In this document: in pieces, positions 45,547-54,485 of the stretch
Layout of the letters: every line of letters starts with the position of its first letter
How positions within the stretch are numbered: the first letter of the stretch is position 1
Assembly: GCA_014642895.1 (NCBI GenBank)
Contig: BMJD01000003.1
Location: 1-64,000, forward strand
DNA length: 64,000 nucleotides
Direction of reading: 5' to 3'
From: Lentibacillus populi
Lineage (GTDB): Bacteria; Bacillota; Bacilli; Bacillales; Amphibacillaceae
Translations under genes and position numbers: made by a program
Notes under the pieces: generated by a model
What the model saw: only the letters and a program-made list of their open reading frames with translations
The model's database searches: none
What the model was told of the DNA's origin: nothing

Positions 45547-46125
45547 ATGAATATTCTTACTGGGGAATCTTTTGAGGAAGTTTTACGAAAACATGAGGGA
45601 AGAATTTATTACCACATCCACAAGTTAAACATCTTTGACCCGCACCGGGAATTTTACCAGGAAGGTTTATGTGCTTTATGGGAAGCGTATAAGACATACC
45701 AACCGGATAAAGCACAACTTTCCACTCACCTCCATAATGCGATTCACAATCGTTTAATCGATTTACTACGAAAGAAGGCATGCCAACAACGTCACGATGA
45801 GATGTTTCACCAAGAAGAAATGAAAAAACAAGTAAGCGGAAATCGCCGTTGCAATGTAAATATGCCGATTCATGATGATCCAAGGATTATGCTAAATGAA
45901 GCTAAACTATGGCAGCAGGTGCGAGCTCTGCTAACTGTCAATCAATGGAAATGGCTGAAGTTTAATATTTTAATGGGTCTTTCGAATCAGGAAATAGCAG
46001 AACAGGAAGGTGTTTCCGTTGCATCTGTCCATAGTTGGGCGAAAACGGCAAAACGGAGATTGAGGAAGGAATTGAGGAAATGGAAGCGTTATGTAGACTG
46101 GGATGGAGTAAGCTGGATCGGTTGA
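45547..46125 (+). CDS. Sigma-70-family RNA polymerase sigma factor (copy 1)
   Basis: A 192-aa two-region sigma factor. Region 2 spans ~10-85 ('FYQEGLCALWEAYKTYQPD', 'LHNAIHNRLIDLLRKK'). Region 4 spans ~120-180 with the helix-turn-helix 'LSNQEIAEQEGVSVASVHSW'. There is no region 1 or 3. Such short factors serve ECF-like or competence/phage-type roles (ComX/SigH-like). No anti-sigma gene is adjacent. A second, clearly related gene lies 540 bases downstream. Confidence 0.82.
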   Translation: MNILTGESFEEVLRKHEGRIYYHIHKLNIFDPHREFYQEGLCALWEAYKTYQPDKAQLSTHLHNAIHNRLIDLLRKKACQQRHDEMFHQEEMKKQVSGNRRCNVNMPIHDDPRIMLNEAKLWQQVRALLTVNQWKWLKFNILMGLSNQEIAEQEGVSVASVHSWAKTAKRRLRKELRKWKRYVDWDGVSWIG

Positions 46126-46140
46126 TGGTGTAGGAAACAC

Positions 46141-46178
46141 GGGTTGCCCGTTCGTACGTTTGCAAAGACGGGTAACCC
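46141..46178 (+). terminator. Intrinsic terminator after sigma copy 1
   Basis: GGGTTGCCCGT pairs with ACGGGTAACCC over 11 bp with one G-U pair, followed by TTTGG. It ends the first sigma transcript, so the two paralogues are expressed separately. Confidence 0.6.
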
Positions 46179-46369
46179 TTTGGCCATTGGAAGTGTGGAG
46201 TATATGCTTAAGTAATTTCCGCAAATGGACCTTACATATAAGCCTATTTGAATGTGGTTAATCATGGAAACCGGCTCTTTTTATTTATATAAATATTTGT
46301 TGAAAAATATATATTTTTTTAATAAAACGTGCTACTTTTATACTACTTAATTCGATAATAGTAGTAGGG

Positions 46370-46432
46370 GAGGAGTTTAAAAATATAGATCAAAAGTCAC
46401 TTTTGGGAATAGGGAGCGAATGCTGATAAGCT
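46370..46432 (+). other. Strong ribosome binding site without an ATG
   Basis: GGGGAGGAG at 46368-46376 is followed by a 16-codon frame (ends GIGSEC) lacking ATG, GTG or TTG at the right distance. It may be the 5' scar of a gene lost between the two sigma genes. Confidence 0.25.
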
Positions 46433-46663
46433 GTATCATTGGCAAACTGCATTCATCGTTGATTCCCATACATACATCATCCCCTTAAAGATTATCTCCA
46501 TCGTTCCCACACCTGTCGCCACGCAATTAGCCCACCTAAAAATGGGGCAGGCCTCTGTCCCGCTATTAGTTTCCAAATTATGAATGATTCGGCTAATGAA
46601 CATGGAGATAATCTGACTTTGCATCATATTGCGAAAGCTGGCTTTTGGGAAAAGAGGCGAGAG

Positions 46664-47302
46664 ATGCGTAACGAGGAAAAGGGTAATGAGGAAAAAAGCT
46701 GTAACGAACAACGTCATGAGGAAAGGAATCACATTAAAAGGGGGCATAAGGAAAATGGCAATGAACAAAAGGCGAGCTTTGAGGAAATCTTCAGGCAGAA
46801 TGAGCGGCGTATTCATTACCACATCCATAAGCTGCACATTCAGGATCCGCATAATGAATTTTATGTAGAAGGCCTGTACGCCATGTGGTGTGCCTATAAG
46901 AAATACAGACCTGATCAGGGAGTCATGTCCACTTACTTCAACTTCACCATCCGCAATCGTTTAATCGATATGCTCCGTAAGAAAAACCGAGAAAACCAAC
47001 ATCAAGAAACGTTTATCCAGAATGAAAAACAAAAAATGGATAACGGCAATCGTGACTGCCGGACCAATCTTCCTATTCCTGATATGAATGGGATTGAGTT
47101 GCAGGATGATATGCTTTGGGAGAAAGTGCGAGCCATGCTGACGGACAATCAATGGAAATGGGTGAAGTATCACATTATCGAGGGCATGCCGTTGAAGCAG
47201 ATTGCAGAACAGGAAGGAGTAACGGTTGATGCAGTGAAGAGTTGGAGAAAGACAGCCAAGAAGAGGCTGGAGAGGGTTGGGATTAGGGAGTTGTTGGAAT
47301 AA
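46664..47302 (+). CDS. Sigma-70-family RNA polymerase sigma factor (copy 2)
   Basis: A 212-aa paralogue of the sigma factor at 45547. It has a charged, repetitive N-terminal extension of ~50 residues (Asn/Glu/Arg-rich), then region 2 ('FYVEGLYAMWCAYKKYRPDQ', 'FTIRNRLIDMLRKK') and region 4 ('PLKQIAEQEGVTVDAVKSW'). The start at 46664 follows AGAGGCGAG; the longer frame from 46580 has no ribosome binding site. The extension is built from variations of 'NEE.....E' and may have grown by short repeat duplication. Role unknown. Confidence 0.78.
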   Translation: MRNEEKGNEEKSCNEQRHEERNHIKRGHKENGNEQKASFEEIFRQNERRIHYHIHKLHIQDPHNEFYVEGLYAMWCAYKKYRPDQGVMSTYFNFTIRNRLIDMLRKKNRENQHQETFIQNEKQKMDNGNRDCRTNLPIPDMNGIELQDDMLWEKVRAMLTDNQWKWVKYHIIEGMPLKQIAEQEGVTVDAVKSWRKTAKKRLERVGIRELLE

Positions 47303-47405
47303 GGAAGGAAAAGCCGGACAGATGCGGCTAGCGGGACAGGGGGCCAGATCCTTTGTCCTGTCATTATTTTCCATACGGAGTGAGCGGAAAATTGGTCGGG
47401 TCCAT

Positions 47406-47521
47406 AACCGATCGAGTAGTTTGGCGAACCGATCGAGAGAGGCATGAAACCGCTCGAGTAGTCTGGAGAACCGATCGAGATGGCCACGAAATCGATCGAG
47501 ATTCCCGAAAAATCGACAAAA
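47406..47521. repeat. 21-bp tandem repeat, about 5.5 copies
   Basis: Units begin at 47406, 47427, 47448, 47469, 47490 and 47511, each starting AACCGATCGAG or a close variant and followed by ten variable bases. The palindromic CGATCG core is the conserved part. The units start about 100 bases past the second sigma gene. Confidence 0.85.
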
Positions 47522-47613
47522 AAGACGTAGTGTACGTGAGTGCGGCTAGAAGATTATATTAAAAAGTGTAATAGAAAATGAATTATACAAGGTGATAGAA
47601 GGGATAGAGGAAC

Positions 47614-48470
47614 ATGAATTACATAAAAGAACTTAATGCATTTTACCATCATATCGTATTTCATTCACTTTCCGGTTCAGCAGTTGCTCTATAGAATACA
47701 CTGATGCATTTTAACAATCGCTGTGGCTGGAAAGAGCAATTTCCTGTACCTGCCACGATGCTTGAGCTTACGTCCGGTGTGAAAGGAAGTTCGTTTAAAC
47801 GAGCAAGAGATGAGCTGCAGCAAAAGGGATTCATCCAGGTAACATCACGAGGAGGGAATCAAGCCGCTGTTTATCAATGAATTCTCAATTGCAGGATTAT
47901 GATATTGACGGGGCTTTGGCTGATGGCGAACAGACGGGCAATCAGGCGGTTGCTTCGCATACAAGAAAGCGGGATACGGACGTGGAGGTTAGGGAGACGC
48001 AAAATGGAAATGCGCGCGACAATGGTGGTGGAAATTTGGTTTACCAACCGATTCATCATGTGAATGACAAAAAGGAAGACAGGCTAGATAAAGAAAACGA
48101 GGAGCGAGCTGATACCGTGTTCCGCAATGTGAATGACAGGATGATTAGCAATGCACCTCACAAAGCGAATCACATACTGGATAACACAGTGATCCACAAT
48201 AGGAACGACAATCTGAATGACAATCCAGCGCCATTAGTTAAACAAAAAGATATACAAAACAAGACAATACAAGTGAATCCTTTTGGAAAGTCATCCCTCG
48301 TTTCGAATGGGATAGAGGAAAGCAGAATGATGAATAATTTATTCATCAGACAGCTCTTTATGGGTAATTTTAAGAGGGGCTTCCATCACAAAATCAATAT
48401 ATGTCGAAAAACGTTCTTCTTAATTCGGGATTTCAAAATTGGAAATAAGAACCGAAATTCCTTTAAATAA
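47614..48470 (+). pseudogene. Phage-type replication initiator (replisome organizer-like), inactivated
   Basis: GAGGAAC and ATG start 'MNYIKELNAFYHHIVFHSL', then 'SGSAVAL' and a TAG where related proteins have Trp. It resumes 'MHFNNRCGWKEQFPVPATML' and 'KRARDELQQKGFIQVTSRGG', the winged-helix N-domain typical of phage replisome organizers. A single missing A near 47876 shifts the frame into a low-complexity Asn/Asp/His-rich part that stays open to 48470. Two lesions make the gene dead. It marks an old phage or element remnant. Confidence 0.72.
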
Positions 48471-48489
48471 AGTAAAAAAAGATCACTTA

Positions 48490-48518
48490 TTGACTCGTAA
48501 ATGAAAGAGTGTTATAAT
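48490..48518 (+). promoter_or_regulatory. Consensus sigma-A promoter
   Basis: TTGACT (48490-48495), a 17-base spacer and TATAAT (48513-48518). Transcription would start near 48525. Confidence 0.72.
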
Positions 48519-48524
48519 TTTTCT

Positions 48525-48619
48525 GATAACTAAATGATGCATCAAATGTTACTGATAAGATCAGGCATGGTGGTAAAGTAGAGGAATTGACATCCTCTCA
48601 TTCCTCCATGCCTTTTTTT
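48525..48619 (+). ncRNA. Candidate ~95-nt small RNA or attenuated leader
   Basis: Runs from the predicted start of the consensus promoter to a terminator made of AGGCATGG (48563-48570) paired with CCATGCCT (48606-48613) and followed by seven T. Inside the outer stem, AGAGGA/TCCTCT forms a second hairpin. The 5' part contains palindrome TGATGCATCA. No ORF with a ribosome binding site fits inside. It may be a free-standing small RNA or a terminated leader for the hexosaminidase gene starting 208 bases later. I recognise no known riboswitch. Confidence 0.45.
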
Positions 48620-48826
48620 ATTAGAGCTAATAACTAAAGGGTCTAATCCATTTTAACCAAAATAATAAAAATCGTTAACTGGGATTCATCGGTGTTCTTG
48701 GAAAAGTTGTAAAGTAAGAAGACAACTATTTCCTTCAAAATAAAATTCAATCGTAGGGAGGCGAATTAATGAGCAGTGTTCAAATTTAAAAAGCTATAAA
48801 AACACTTTCTATGGAGGAATGCACAA

Positions 48827-51800
48827 ATGAAAAATACGCGAAGGAAAAAACAGATTTACATTAGTGTGCTAAGTATATTATTGTTAGTAACTAACTTATT
48901 TTCTGGTTCTGAAGTTTTGGCTGAAAGTGATAAGACAACGTATGAAAGTGCCGAGGATGTGCTTAAATATATTAATAATGAAAAGCCAAGGATATCCAGT
49001 GATGGAAAATCAATTGTTTTACCAGAATCCCCTGATCCGAATTATGAGGTTTCATTATATGGTTCGGACAACAAACAGATTATAGATATGGATCTAAATT
49101 ATTACCAACCTATCAGTAATATGAATATCAACATTCTATATAAAGTAACGAACAAAAATGATAGCTCAGATTATGCAACCTCCTCAGAGGACATTCCTGT
49201 TAGTGCGAAGGGAAAATATCAGCATGAAAAGGGAGATAACGATGTACCAAATGTAGTGCCTGGTCTACGAGAGTGGAAAGGATACACAGGAAGTTATAAA
49301 CTATCCGAAGGTACAAGATTGATAGTTGATTCACCTAACTTAAAAGAAACTGCTTCGTTAATTCAAGGTTATTTTAAGAATATGATTGATAAAGACATTG
49401 CTATTGTTGAGGGTTCTGATGCGAATAGCGGAGACATTCTATTAACGCAGAATAAGTCGCAGCAATATTTAGGTGAGGAAGGCTATACGCTAGATATAAC
49501 AGATAAAATTGTAATAAGTGCCCCTTCATCAAAAGGAATCTTATACGGTGGTACATCAATTACGCAAATTTTATCACAATCCAAGAATCAAAACGAAGTA
49601 CCTAAAGGAATGGCCAGGGACTATCCGAAGTATGAGGTCCGTTCGGGTATGCTGGATGTCGGAAGAATGTATATTCCTTTAGAATATGTCGAAGAAATGA
49701 CTGAATATATGGCATGGTTCAAGATGAGTGAGATGCAAATGCATATTAATGATTTTCGTGGGGGTGCAAATTATTCCGGATTCCGTGTTGAGAGTAAAAA
49801 ATATCCAGAAATAAATGCGGAAGACGGATATTATACGCAAGAAGAATATATAGCTTATCAAAAGGACATGCAGAAGTACGGAATTGATATAGTAACTGAA
49901 ATAGATACACCCTATCATGCAGAAAGCTTCAGGGCTGTTAATCCAGATATGATGTTAAAGAAAGGTTATTTAGATATTACAACACCTGAAAAGCGTGAAT
50001 TGGTATATCCATTTGTCGAGTCTTTATATGATGAATTTCTAGGTGATGGACCCGATGATAAAAACAGGGTAGTACAAAGCAATAAATTTCACATTGGTAC
50101 CGATGAATATGATAAAAAATATTCCGAAGAAATGAGAGCGTATACAGACCATTTTATAAAATATGTTAATAATAAGGGATATGAATCAAGGCTGTGGGGA
50201 TCCATTGGTAAAAATGGATTTGATGGTGAAACACCTGTTAGTAATGAAGCAACAATGAATATTTGGGCAGGTTATTGGTCAGATGTAAATGAAATGTACG
50301 ACCTTGGCTACGATATTATAAACACTTGTGGCGGGGATTTATATATTGTCCCTTTAGGTAATGCTGGATTTCCTGATAGACTCGACATAAAAGATAAATA
50401 TGACTCCTGGGAAGTAAATGACTTTTGGTGTGCAAATAGACAAGCTGGAAAAGGCGGTGCAACCATGCCGTATGCCCACCCTCAGACAAAAGGTGCTGAG
50501 TTTGCCCTATGGAATGACTTAACAGCGTACACTGGCGGTCTATCCAGTTATGATATTTTTGACCGTTACAAAGATGCTGTCATGTTAGTGGCAGAAAAAA
50601 CCTGGTATGGCGAGAAAACAGAAGGACAAACCTCAGATCAATTTATGGAACGTGTTGAAGCCGTTCAAGATAAGATACCTATGTCCAATCCAGGAAGATA
50701 TATCGAATCAAAAACGGAAATGGTTCTAAATTATGATTTTGAATCTGTTGATAATGATACGGTTAAAGATTTATCGGAAAACGGGTACAATGCTCAAATC
50801 ATTGGGGGAAATATCACGGATGGTCTTGATGGAAATGCTTTGGAATTAGATGGAAGCAACTATTTAGAATTACCTGTTTTAAGCATTGGCTATCCATATA
50901 GTATTTCGTTTGATTTAAAATTGGATAGAGATTCGCTTGGAGATGCGACTCTATTTACAGGGAAAGATGGAAGCCTGTATTTAAACATTGATCAAACAGG
51001 AGAATTAGGCTTCGAACGAAATGAACAAACGTCTGCCGGAAGTAAGCATAAATTTGAAAACTATAAGTTTAGCTTTGAAAATAAACTGAAAGAAAATGAT
51101 TGGCAACACGTAATTCTTGTAGGTGATAAAAATGAGACGACCCTATTCGTAGACGGAAGGAAAGTGTCGACAGCTAAACAAATCAATAAACTGGAAGGAC
51201 ATACCGGTGACTCATCAACGTTTGTTCTGCCATTGGAGAAAATCGGTAAAGGGATAAAAGGAAAATTAGATAATATTAAATTGATGAACAAAGGTCTGGA
51301 AAACAGTTTGCAAAAGAACTTGGCAGCAGGTCAGAAAGTAACTGCTTCTACCGCTTATGACAATACACAAAGTGCTGATCATGTTGTAGACGGTAATTTT
51401 GGTACAAGATGGGGATCCCAGTACAAAGACATGACTGAAGCTGAAAAAGATAATCAGTGGATTATGGTTGAATTAGATGATTCTTATGATTTAGACACAG
51501 TTAAAATTCACTGGGAAAAGGCAAGAGCTGAAGAATATAAATTGCTTACTTCATATGATGGAGAAAACTTTGAAGAAGTATATAATTATGATCCTAAATC
51601 ACAAACGAGCCAAACAGATACCATTGATTTAAAGGATGTTCATGCGAAATTCGTAAAAGTAGAGATGTCTAAACGATCTACAAAATATGGTTACAGCATG
51701 TTTGAATTGGAAGTTTACGGGAAAGCAGATTTTAAATATGGTAATAAGCTTGTGAATGAAGCGGAAGATTTATTGGATATAATTCCTCTAAATGTAAGTG

Positions 51801-52834
51801 GGGAAAAAGAAAGAAAAGAGCTTATTGCTGCAAAAGATGAATTAAAGGTCTATCTATCAAACGAGGAGCCTGACATATTCACCTATGATATTTTGGCAGG
51901 GAAACTGATCGATAAATTAAAGGACTTTAAAGAAACAGTAAAAGGCTCAGAAAACCTTGCCTATCAACAAAAGGCAACTGCATCAACGAAGTACAATGAG
52001 TCACAGGGAGCACATTTTATGATAGATGGGGATACAAGTACGAGATGGGCGTCTAATTATAAAAATATGACCGATGCTGAAAAAAATGATCAGTGGGTTG
52101 AACTTGTACTAGATAAGACGGTTGATATGGATACAATCCTGATTATCTGGGAAACGGCCAGAGCCTCTAAGTATAAGATACTTGCTTCTAACAATGGCGT
52201 TGATTATGAAGAAGTCTACGCCTATGATAATGACGATAGAAAAGAATTAGTAGATATAATCAATTTGGAAGACTTAAATGCTAAATTTATCAAAATCGCT
52301 ATGTCTCAAAGAATAACAAATTATGGATATAGTATATATGAATTGGAAGTATACAATTTTTCTGAAGGGAAAAGGCTCATAAAAGAAGTGGACCAATTAT
52401 TAAACAGAACTCCAGAAGAATCGAGTGGAGAAAAGGAAAGGGTGGAACTCATTTCTGCAAAAAATGAGCTAGAAACCTATTTTATAAGTGGAGATAAAAA
52501 TGCGGTGACCTATTATACGCTGACAGCCGCCTTAACAAATAAATTAGCTACCTTTAAAGAAACCATTACACAAAGTGCGAATCTAATAAGGAATTCTGTT
52601 GAACAATTCAAAAATAATGGCGAATTTGCCAACGATCGTGCCGCACATGCCTTAATTATTCATTTAACCGCTGTAAGTCAATATGAGAAAAAGGGGTCAG
52701 CGGAAAAAGTCGTTAAACACATGGAAAGTTTTAAACTATTACTTGATCATCAACTAAAGGATGAACTGATATCTGAGAAGGCCTATAATAGCCTTAAGAA
52801 TGATGCTGAGACCTTGATAAATCAATGGGATTAG
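48827..52834 (+). CDS. Secreted GH20 beta-N-acetylhexosaminidase, multidomain
   Basis: A 1335-aa secreted glycosidase. Signal peptide ~1-32, GH20 N-terminal domain ~155-265, TIM barrel ~270-600 with the catalytic Asp-Glu pair in 'HIGTDEYD' (~425). Then a LamG/concanavalin-like domain (~640-830), two F5/8 type C (CBM32) modules (~835-965 and ~1045-1175) each followed by a helical FIVAR-like segment, and a C-terminal FIMAH-type helical domain (~1255-1335). It releases terminal GlcNAc/GalNAc from glycans outside the cell. GGAGG lies 9 bases before the ATG. No wall-anchor motif is seen, so retention may come from the binding modules. Confidence 0.9.
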   Translation: MKNTRRKKQIYISVLSILLLVTNLFSGSEVLAESDKTTYESAEDVLKYINNEKPRISSDGKSIVLPESPDPNYEVSLYGSDNKQIIDMDLNYYQPISNMNINILYKVTNKNDSSDYATSSEDIPVSAKGKYQHEKGDNDVPNVVPGLREWKGYTGSYKLSEGTRLIVDSPNLKETASLIQGYFKNMIDKDIAIVEGSDANSGDILLTQNKSQQYLGEEGYTLDITDKIVISAPSSKGILYGGTSITQILSQSKNQNEVPKGMARDYPKYEVRSGMLDVGRMYIPLEYVEEMTEYMAWFKMSEMQMHINDFRGGANYSGFRVESKKYPEINAEDGYYTQEEYIAYQKDMQKYGIDIVTEIDTPYHAESFRAVNPDMMLKKGYLDITTPEKRELVYPFVESLYDEFLGDGPDDKNRVVQSNKFHIGTDEYDKKYSEEMRAYTDHFIKYVNNKGYESRLWGSIGKNGFDGETPVSNEATMNIWAGYWSDVNEMYDLGYDIINTCGGDLYIVPLGNAGFPDRLDIKDKYDSWEVNDFWCANRQAGKGGATMPYAHPQTKGAEFALWNDLTAYTGGLSSYDIFDRYKDAVMLVAEKTWYGEKTEGQTSDQFMERVEAVQDKIPMSNPGRYIESKTEMVLNYDFESVDNDTVKDLSENGYNAQIIGGNITDGLDGNALELDGSNYLELPVLSIGYPYSISFDLKLDRDSLGDATLFTGKDGSLYLNIDQTGELGFERNEQTSAGSKHKFENYKFSFENKLKENDWQHVILVGDKNETTLFVDGRKVSTAKQINKLEGHTGDSSTFVLPLEKIGKGIKGKLDNIKLMNKGLENSLQKNLAAGQKVTASTAYDNTQSADHVVDGNFGTRWGSQYKDMTEAEKDNQWIMVELDDSYDLDTVKIHWEKARAEEYKLLTSYDGENFEEVYNYDPKSQTSQTDTIDLKDVHAKFVKVEMSKRSTKYGYSMFELEVYGKADFKYGNKLVNEAEDLLDIIPLNVSGEKERKELIAAKDELKVYLSNEEPDIFTYDILAGKLIDKLKDFKETVKGSENLAYQQKATASTKYNESQGAHFMIDGDTSTRWASNYKNMTDAEKNDQWVELVLDKTVDMDTILIIWETARASKYKILASNNGVDYEEVYAYDNDDRKELVDIINLEDLNAKFIKIAMSQRITNYGYSIYELEVYNFSEGKRLIKEVDQLLNRTPEESSGEKERVELISAKNELETYFISGDKNAVTYYTLTAALTNKLATFKETITQSANLIRNSVEQFKNNGEFANDRAAHALIIHLTAVSQYEKKGSAEKVVKHMESFKLLLDHQLKDELISEKAYNSLKNDAETLINQWD

Positions 52835-52881
52835 GTTTTTGCAGGGTATACCTTTAATGTAAGACATTGTCCTATTTAATA

Positions 52882-52913
52882 AAACAAGACATCGAATAAA
52901 CGATGTCTTGTTT
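52882..52913. terminator. Bidirectional hairpin terminator
   Basis: AAACAAGACATCG and CGATGTCTTGTTT form a 13-bp perfect stem with a 6-base loop between convergent genes. Confidence 0.85.
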
Positions 52914-52915
52914 CT

Positions 52916-54094
52916 TCAGTTTTGATCCACAACCTGATACTGCTCTTCATCTGTATAAATCGCGTTAATAAGTGTTTTACTGGAACGGCCTCTTGAATAC
53001 TGATTCCATTGGGCAGCAAAATTTTTAATACGCTCCATATCAAAATAGCCATTTTCAATTACATCAATTAAATCATCCGTGTTGCCTACAACCGGACCCG
53101 GGACAAGCGTTTCATAGTCCTCCCAAAAACCCGTTGTACGCTCATATTTATCCAAATCATAAGCAAAGAAAATCATTGGCCGCTCCAATAAAGAAAATTC
53201 AAATGGGATAGAGGAATAATCGGTTATTAAAATAGCAGTAATTACTAGTAAGTGATTAACATCCGAAATATCCGAAACATCATATACAAAGTCAGAATGT
53301 TGGTTACGGAATTCATGTTTCACTGCTGGATGCAATCGTAGAAATAAAACATAGTCATCATGGAACTTTTCATAAAGCTTTTCGATTTCAAGTGCAATTT
53401 CAGCTTTGTTTAGTTGATCATCCCGATAAGTAGGGGCATATAAAATGACCTTTTTACGATTCGTTACCGGATAAATTTGCCGCAACTCCTGCTCAACATT
53501 TTTTTTCTCCTGAATATTAAAGAAAAAATCACTTCGAGGGATCCCACTTCGCAAAATTGCTTCATTCGCCAGGCCAAAGCTTTGCCGGAAAATGGCTGCC
53601 ATTTTTTCAGAGCCCACAACTACATGAGTAAAACGCTGATAAACGCTTTTAAAACGCTCAAGAGCTCGTTCAGACCTATTTTCAACAGAAGGATCTTTTA
53701 ACCCAAATCGTTTTATGGCACCTGCAGCATGCCACAATTGAACACATTGAACATTTGGCTTGAAATCTGTCACTGCTAAAAAGCCAAAATAGTTATCGAC
53801 AAATACTTTATCTGCAGTAGCCAAATGATAGATCGCTTGAATCCATTGCAATAGATTCATAGGTTCGAAATTCAGCACGTTATCATCGTGTTCAAAGTCA
53901 ACCTTGCATTGGGAGGTTTTGAGAATAACAACAGGATCATTTGTATGCTTTTTTAACTCATTTAACGTATACAAAATATTATCCCCAAATGAAGCAACAA
54001 AAATTGCTTTCTTCTTTTGGGGAAATAATTTAAAGGCATTAAAGAGTACCTGAAAAACAAAAAGGTACACCGTAACTACCAGTTCTCTAGCCAT
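52916..54094 (-). CDS. CDP-glycerol glycerophosphotransferase (TagB/TagF-like)
   Basis: A 392-aa membrane-associated enzyme of the teichoic acid glycerophosphotransferase family. Motifs: 'VQLWHAAGAIKRFGLKDPS' (~127), 'ILYAPTYRDD' (~220), 'LFLRLHPAVK' (~250) and 'LITDYSSIPFEFSLLERPMI' (~290), the CDP-glycerol-binding and catalytic regions. Length fits TagB primases better than the longer TagF polymerases. The ATG at 54094 overlaps the end of tagD by 8 bases, implying coupled translation; the longer frame from 54163 lies inside tagD. It adds glycerol phosphate during wall teichoic acid synthesis. Confidence 0.88.
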   Translation of the reverse strand: MARELVVTVYLFVFQVLFNAFKLFPQKKKAIFVASFGDNILYTLNELKKHTNDPVVILKTSQCKVDFEHDDNVLNFEPMNLLQWIQAIYHLATADKVFVDNYFGFLAVTDFKPNVQCVQLWHAAGAIKRFGLKDPSVENRSERALERFKSVYQRFTHVVVGSEKMAAIFRQSFGLANEAILRSGIPRSDFFFNIQEKKNVEQELRQIYPVTNRKKVILYAPTYRDDQLNKAEIALEIEKLYEKFHDDYVLFLRLHPAVKHEFRNQHSDFVYDVSDISDVNHLLVITAILITDYSSIPFEFSLLERPMIFFAYDLDKYERTTGFWEDYETLVPGPVVGNTDDLIDVIENGYFDMERIKNFAAQWNQYSRGRSSKTLINAIYTDEEQYQVVDQN

Positions 54095-54485
54095 TGTTCG
54101 ATAGCTGCAAATCTTTTTTGATTTTTGTGGTTGATATTCCAACTGTGCGTGGTAAATAGACAACTTTACAATAGTCTTTCAAGAAGTCAAATTTTCCTTC
54201 CCAGTCATCTCCCATTACAAACGTATCGACTTGATGCTTTTGAACGTCTTCTACTTTTTGTTCCCAATTGTGTTCCGGGATAACTTCATCGACGTAGCGT
54301 ATAGCTTCAAGGATGGCTTTACGCTGTTCAAATGAATAATATGCCTTTTTACCTTTTATTGCATTAAATTCATCTGAGGAAATAGCAACGATCAAGTAGT
54401 CACCGTATTCCTTGGCACGACGCAATATATTTATATGGCCTGTATGAAGTAAATCGAATGTTCCGTATGTGATTACTTTTTTCAT
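54087..54485 (-). CDS. tagD: Glycerol-3-phosphate cytidylyltransferase TagD
   Basis: A 132-aa nucleotidyltransferase at full family length. 'TYGTFDLLHTGHINILRRAK' carries the HxGH CTP-binding motif (~14-17) and 'RTVGISTTKIKK' (~113-124) the second signature. It makes CDP-glycerol for teichoic acid synthesis, used by the overlapping downstream transferase. A GGAGG-like site (ACGGAGGTAC) precedes the ATG, and a WalR/PhoP-like box lies 46 bases upstream. Confidence 0.97.
   Translation of the reverse strand: MKKVITYGTFDLLHTGHINILRRAKEYGDYLIVAISSDEFNAIKGKKAYYSFEQRKAILEAIRYVDEVIPEHNWEQKVEDVQKHQVDTFVMGDDWEGKFDFLKDYCKVVYLPRTVGISTTKIKKDLQLSNNG

Noticed and set aside
47406-47521. CRISPR array
   Set aside because: Units abut without 30-40 bp unique spacers, the repeats are degenerate and no cas gene is present.
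47353-47562. 69-aa ORF over the 21-bp repeats, with VVWRTDR repeats
   Set aside because: The frame exists only because 21 is a multiple of three. It has no ribosome binding site and no protein-like composition outside the repeat.
48769-48789. 6-aa ORF (MSSVQI) with a strong ribosome binding site before the hexosaminidase
   Set aside because: Too short to judge, with no conservation information; possibly the start of a decayed gene. Not listed as a gene.
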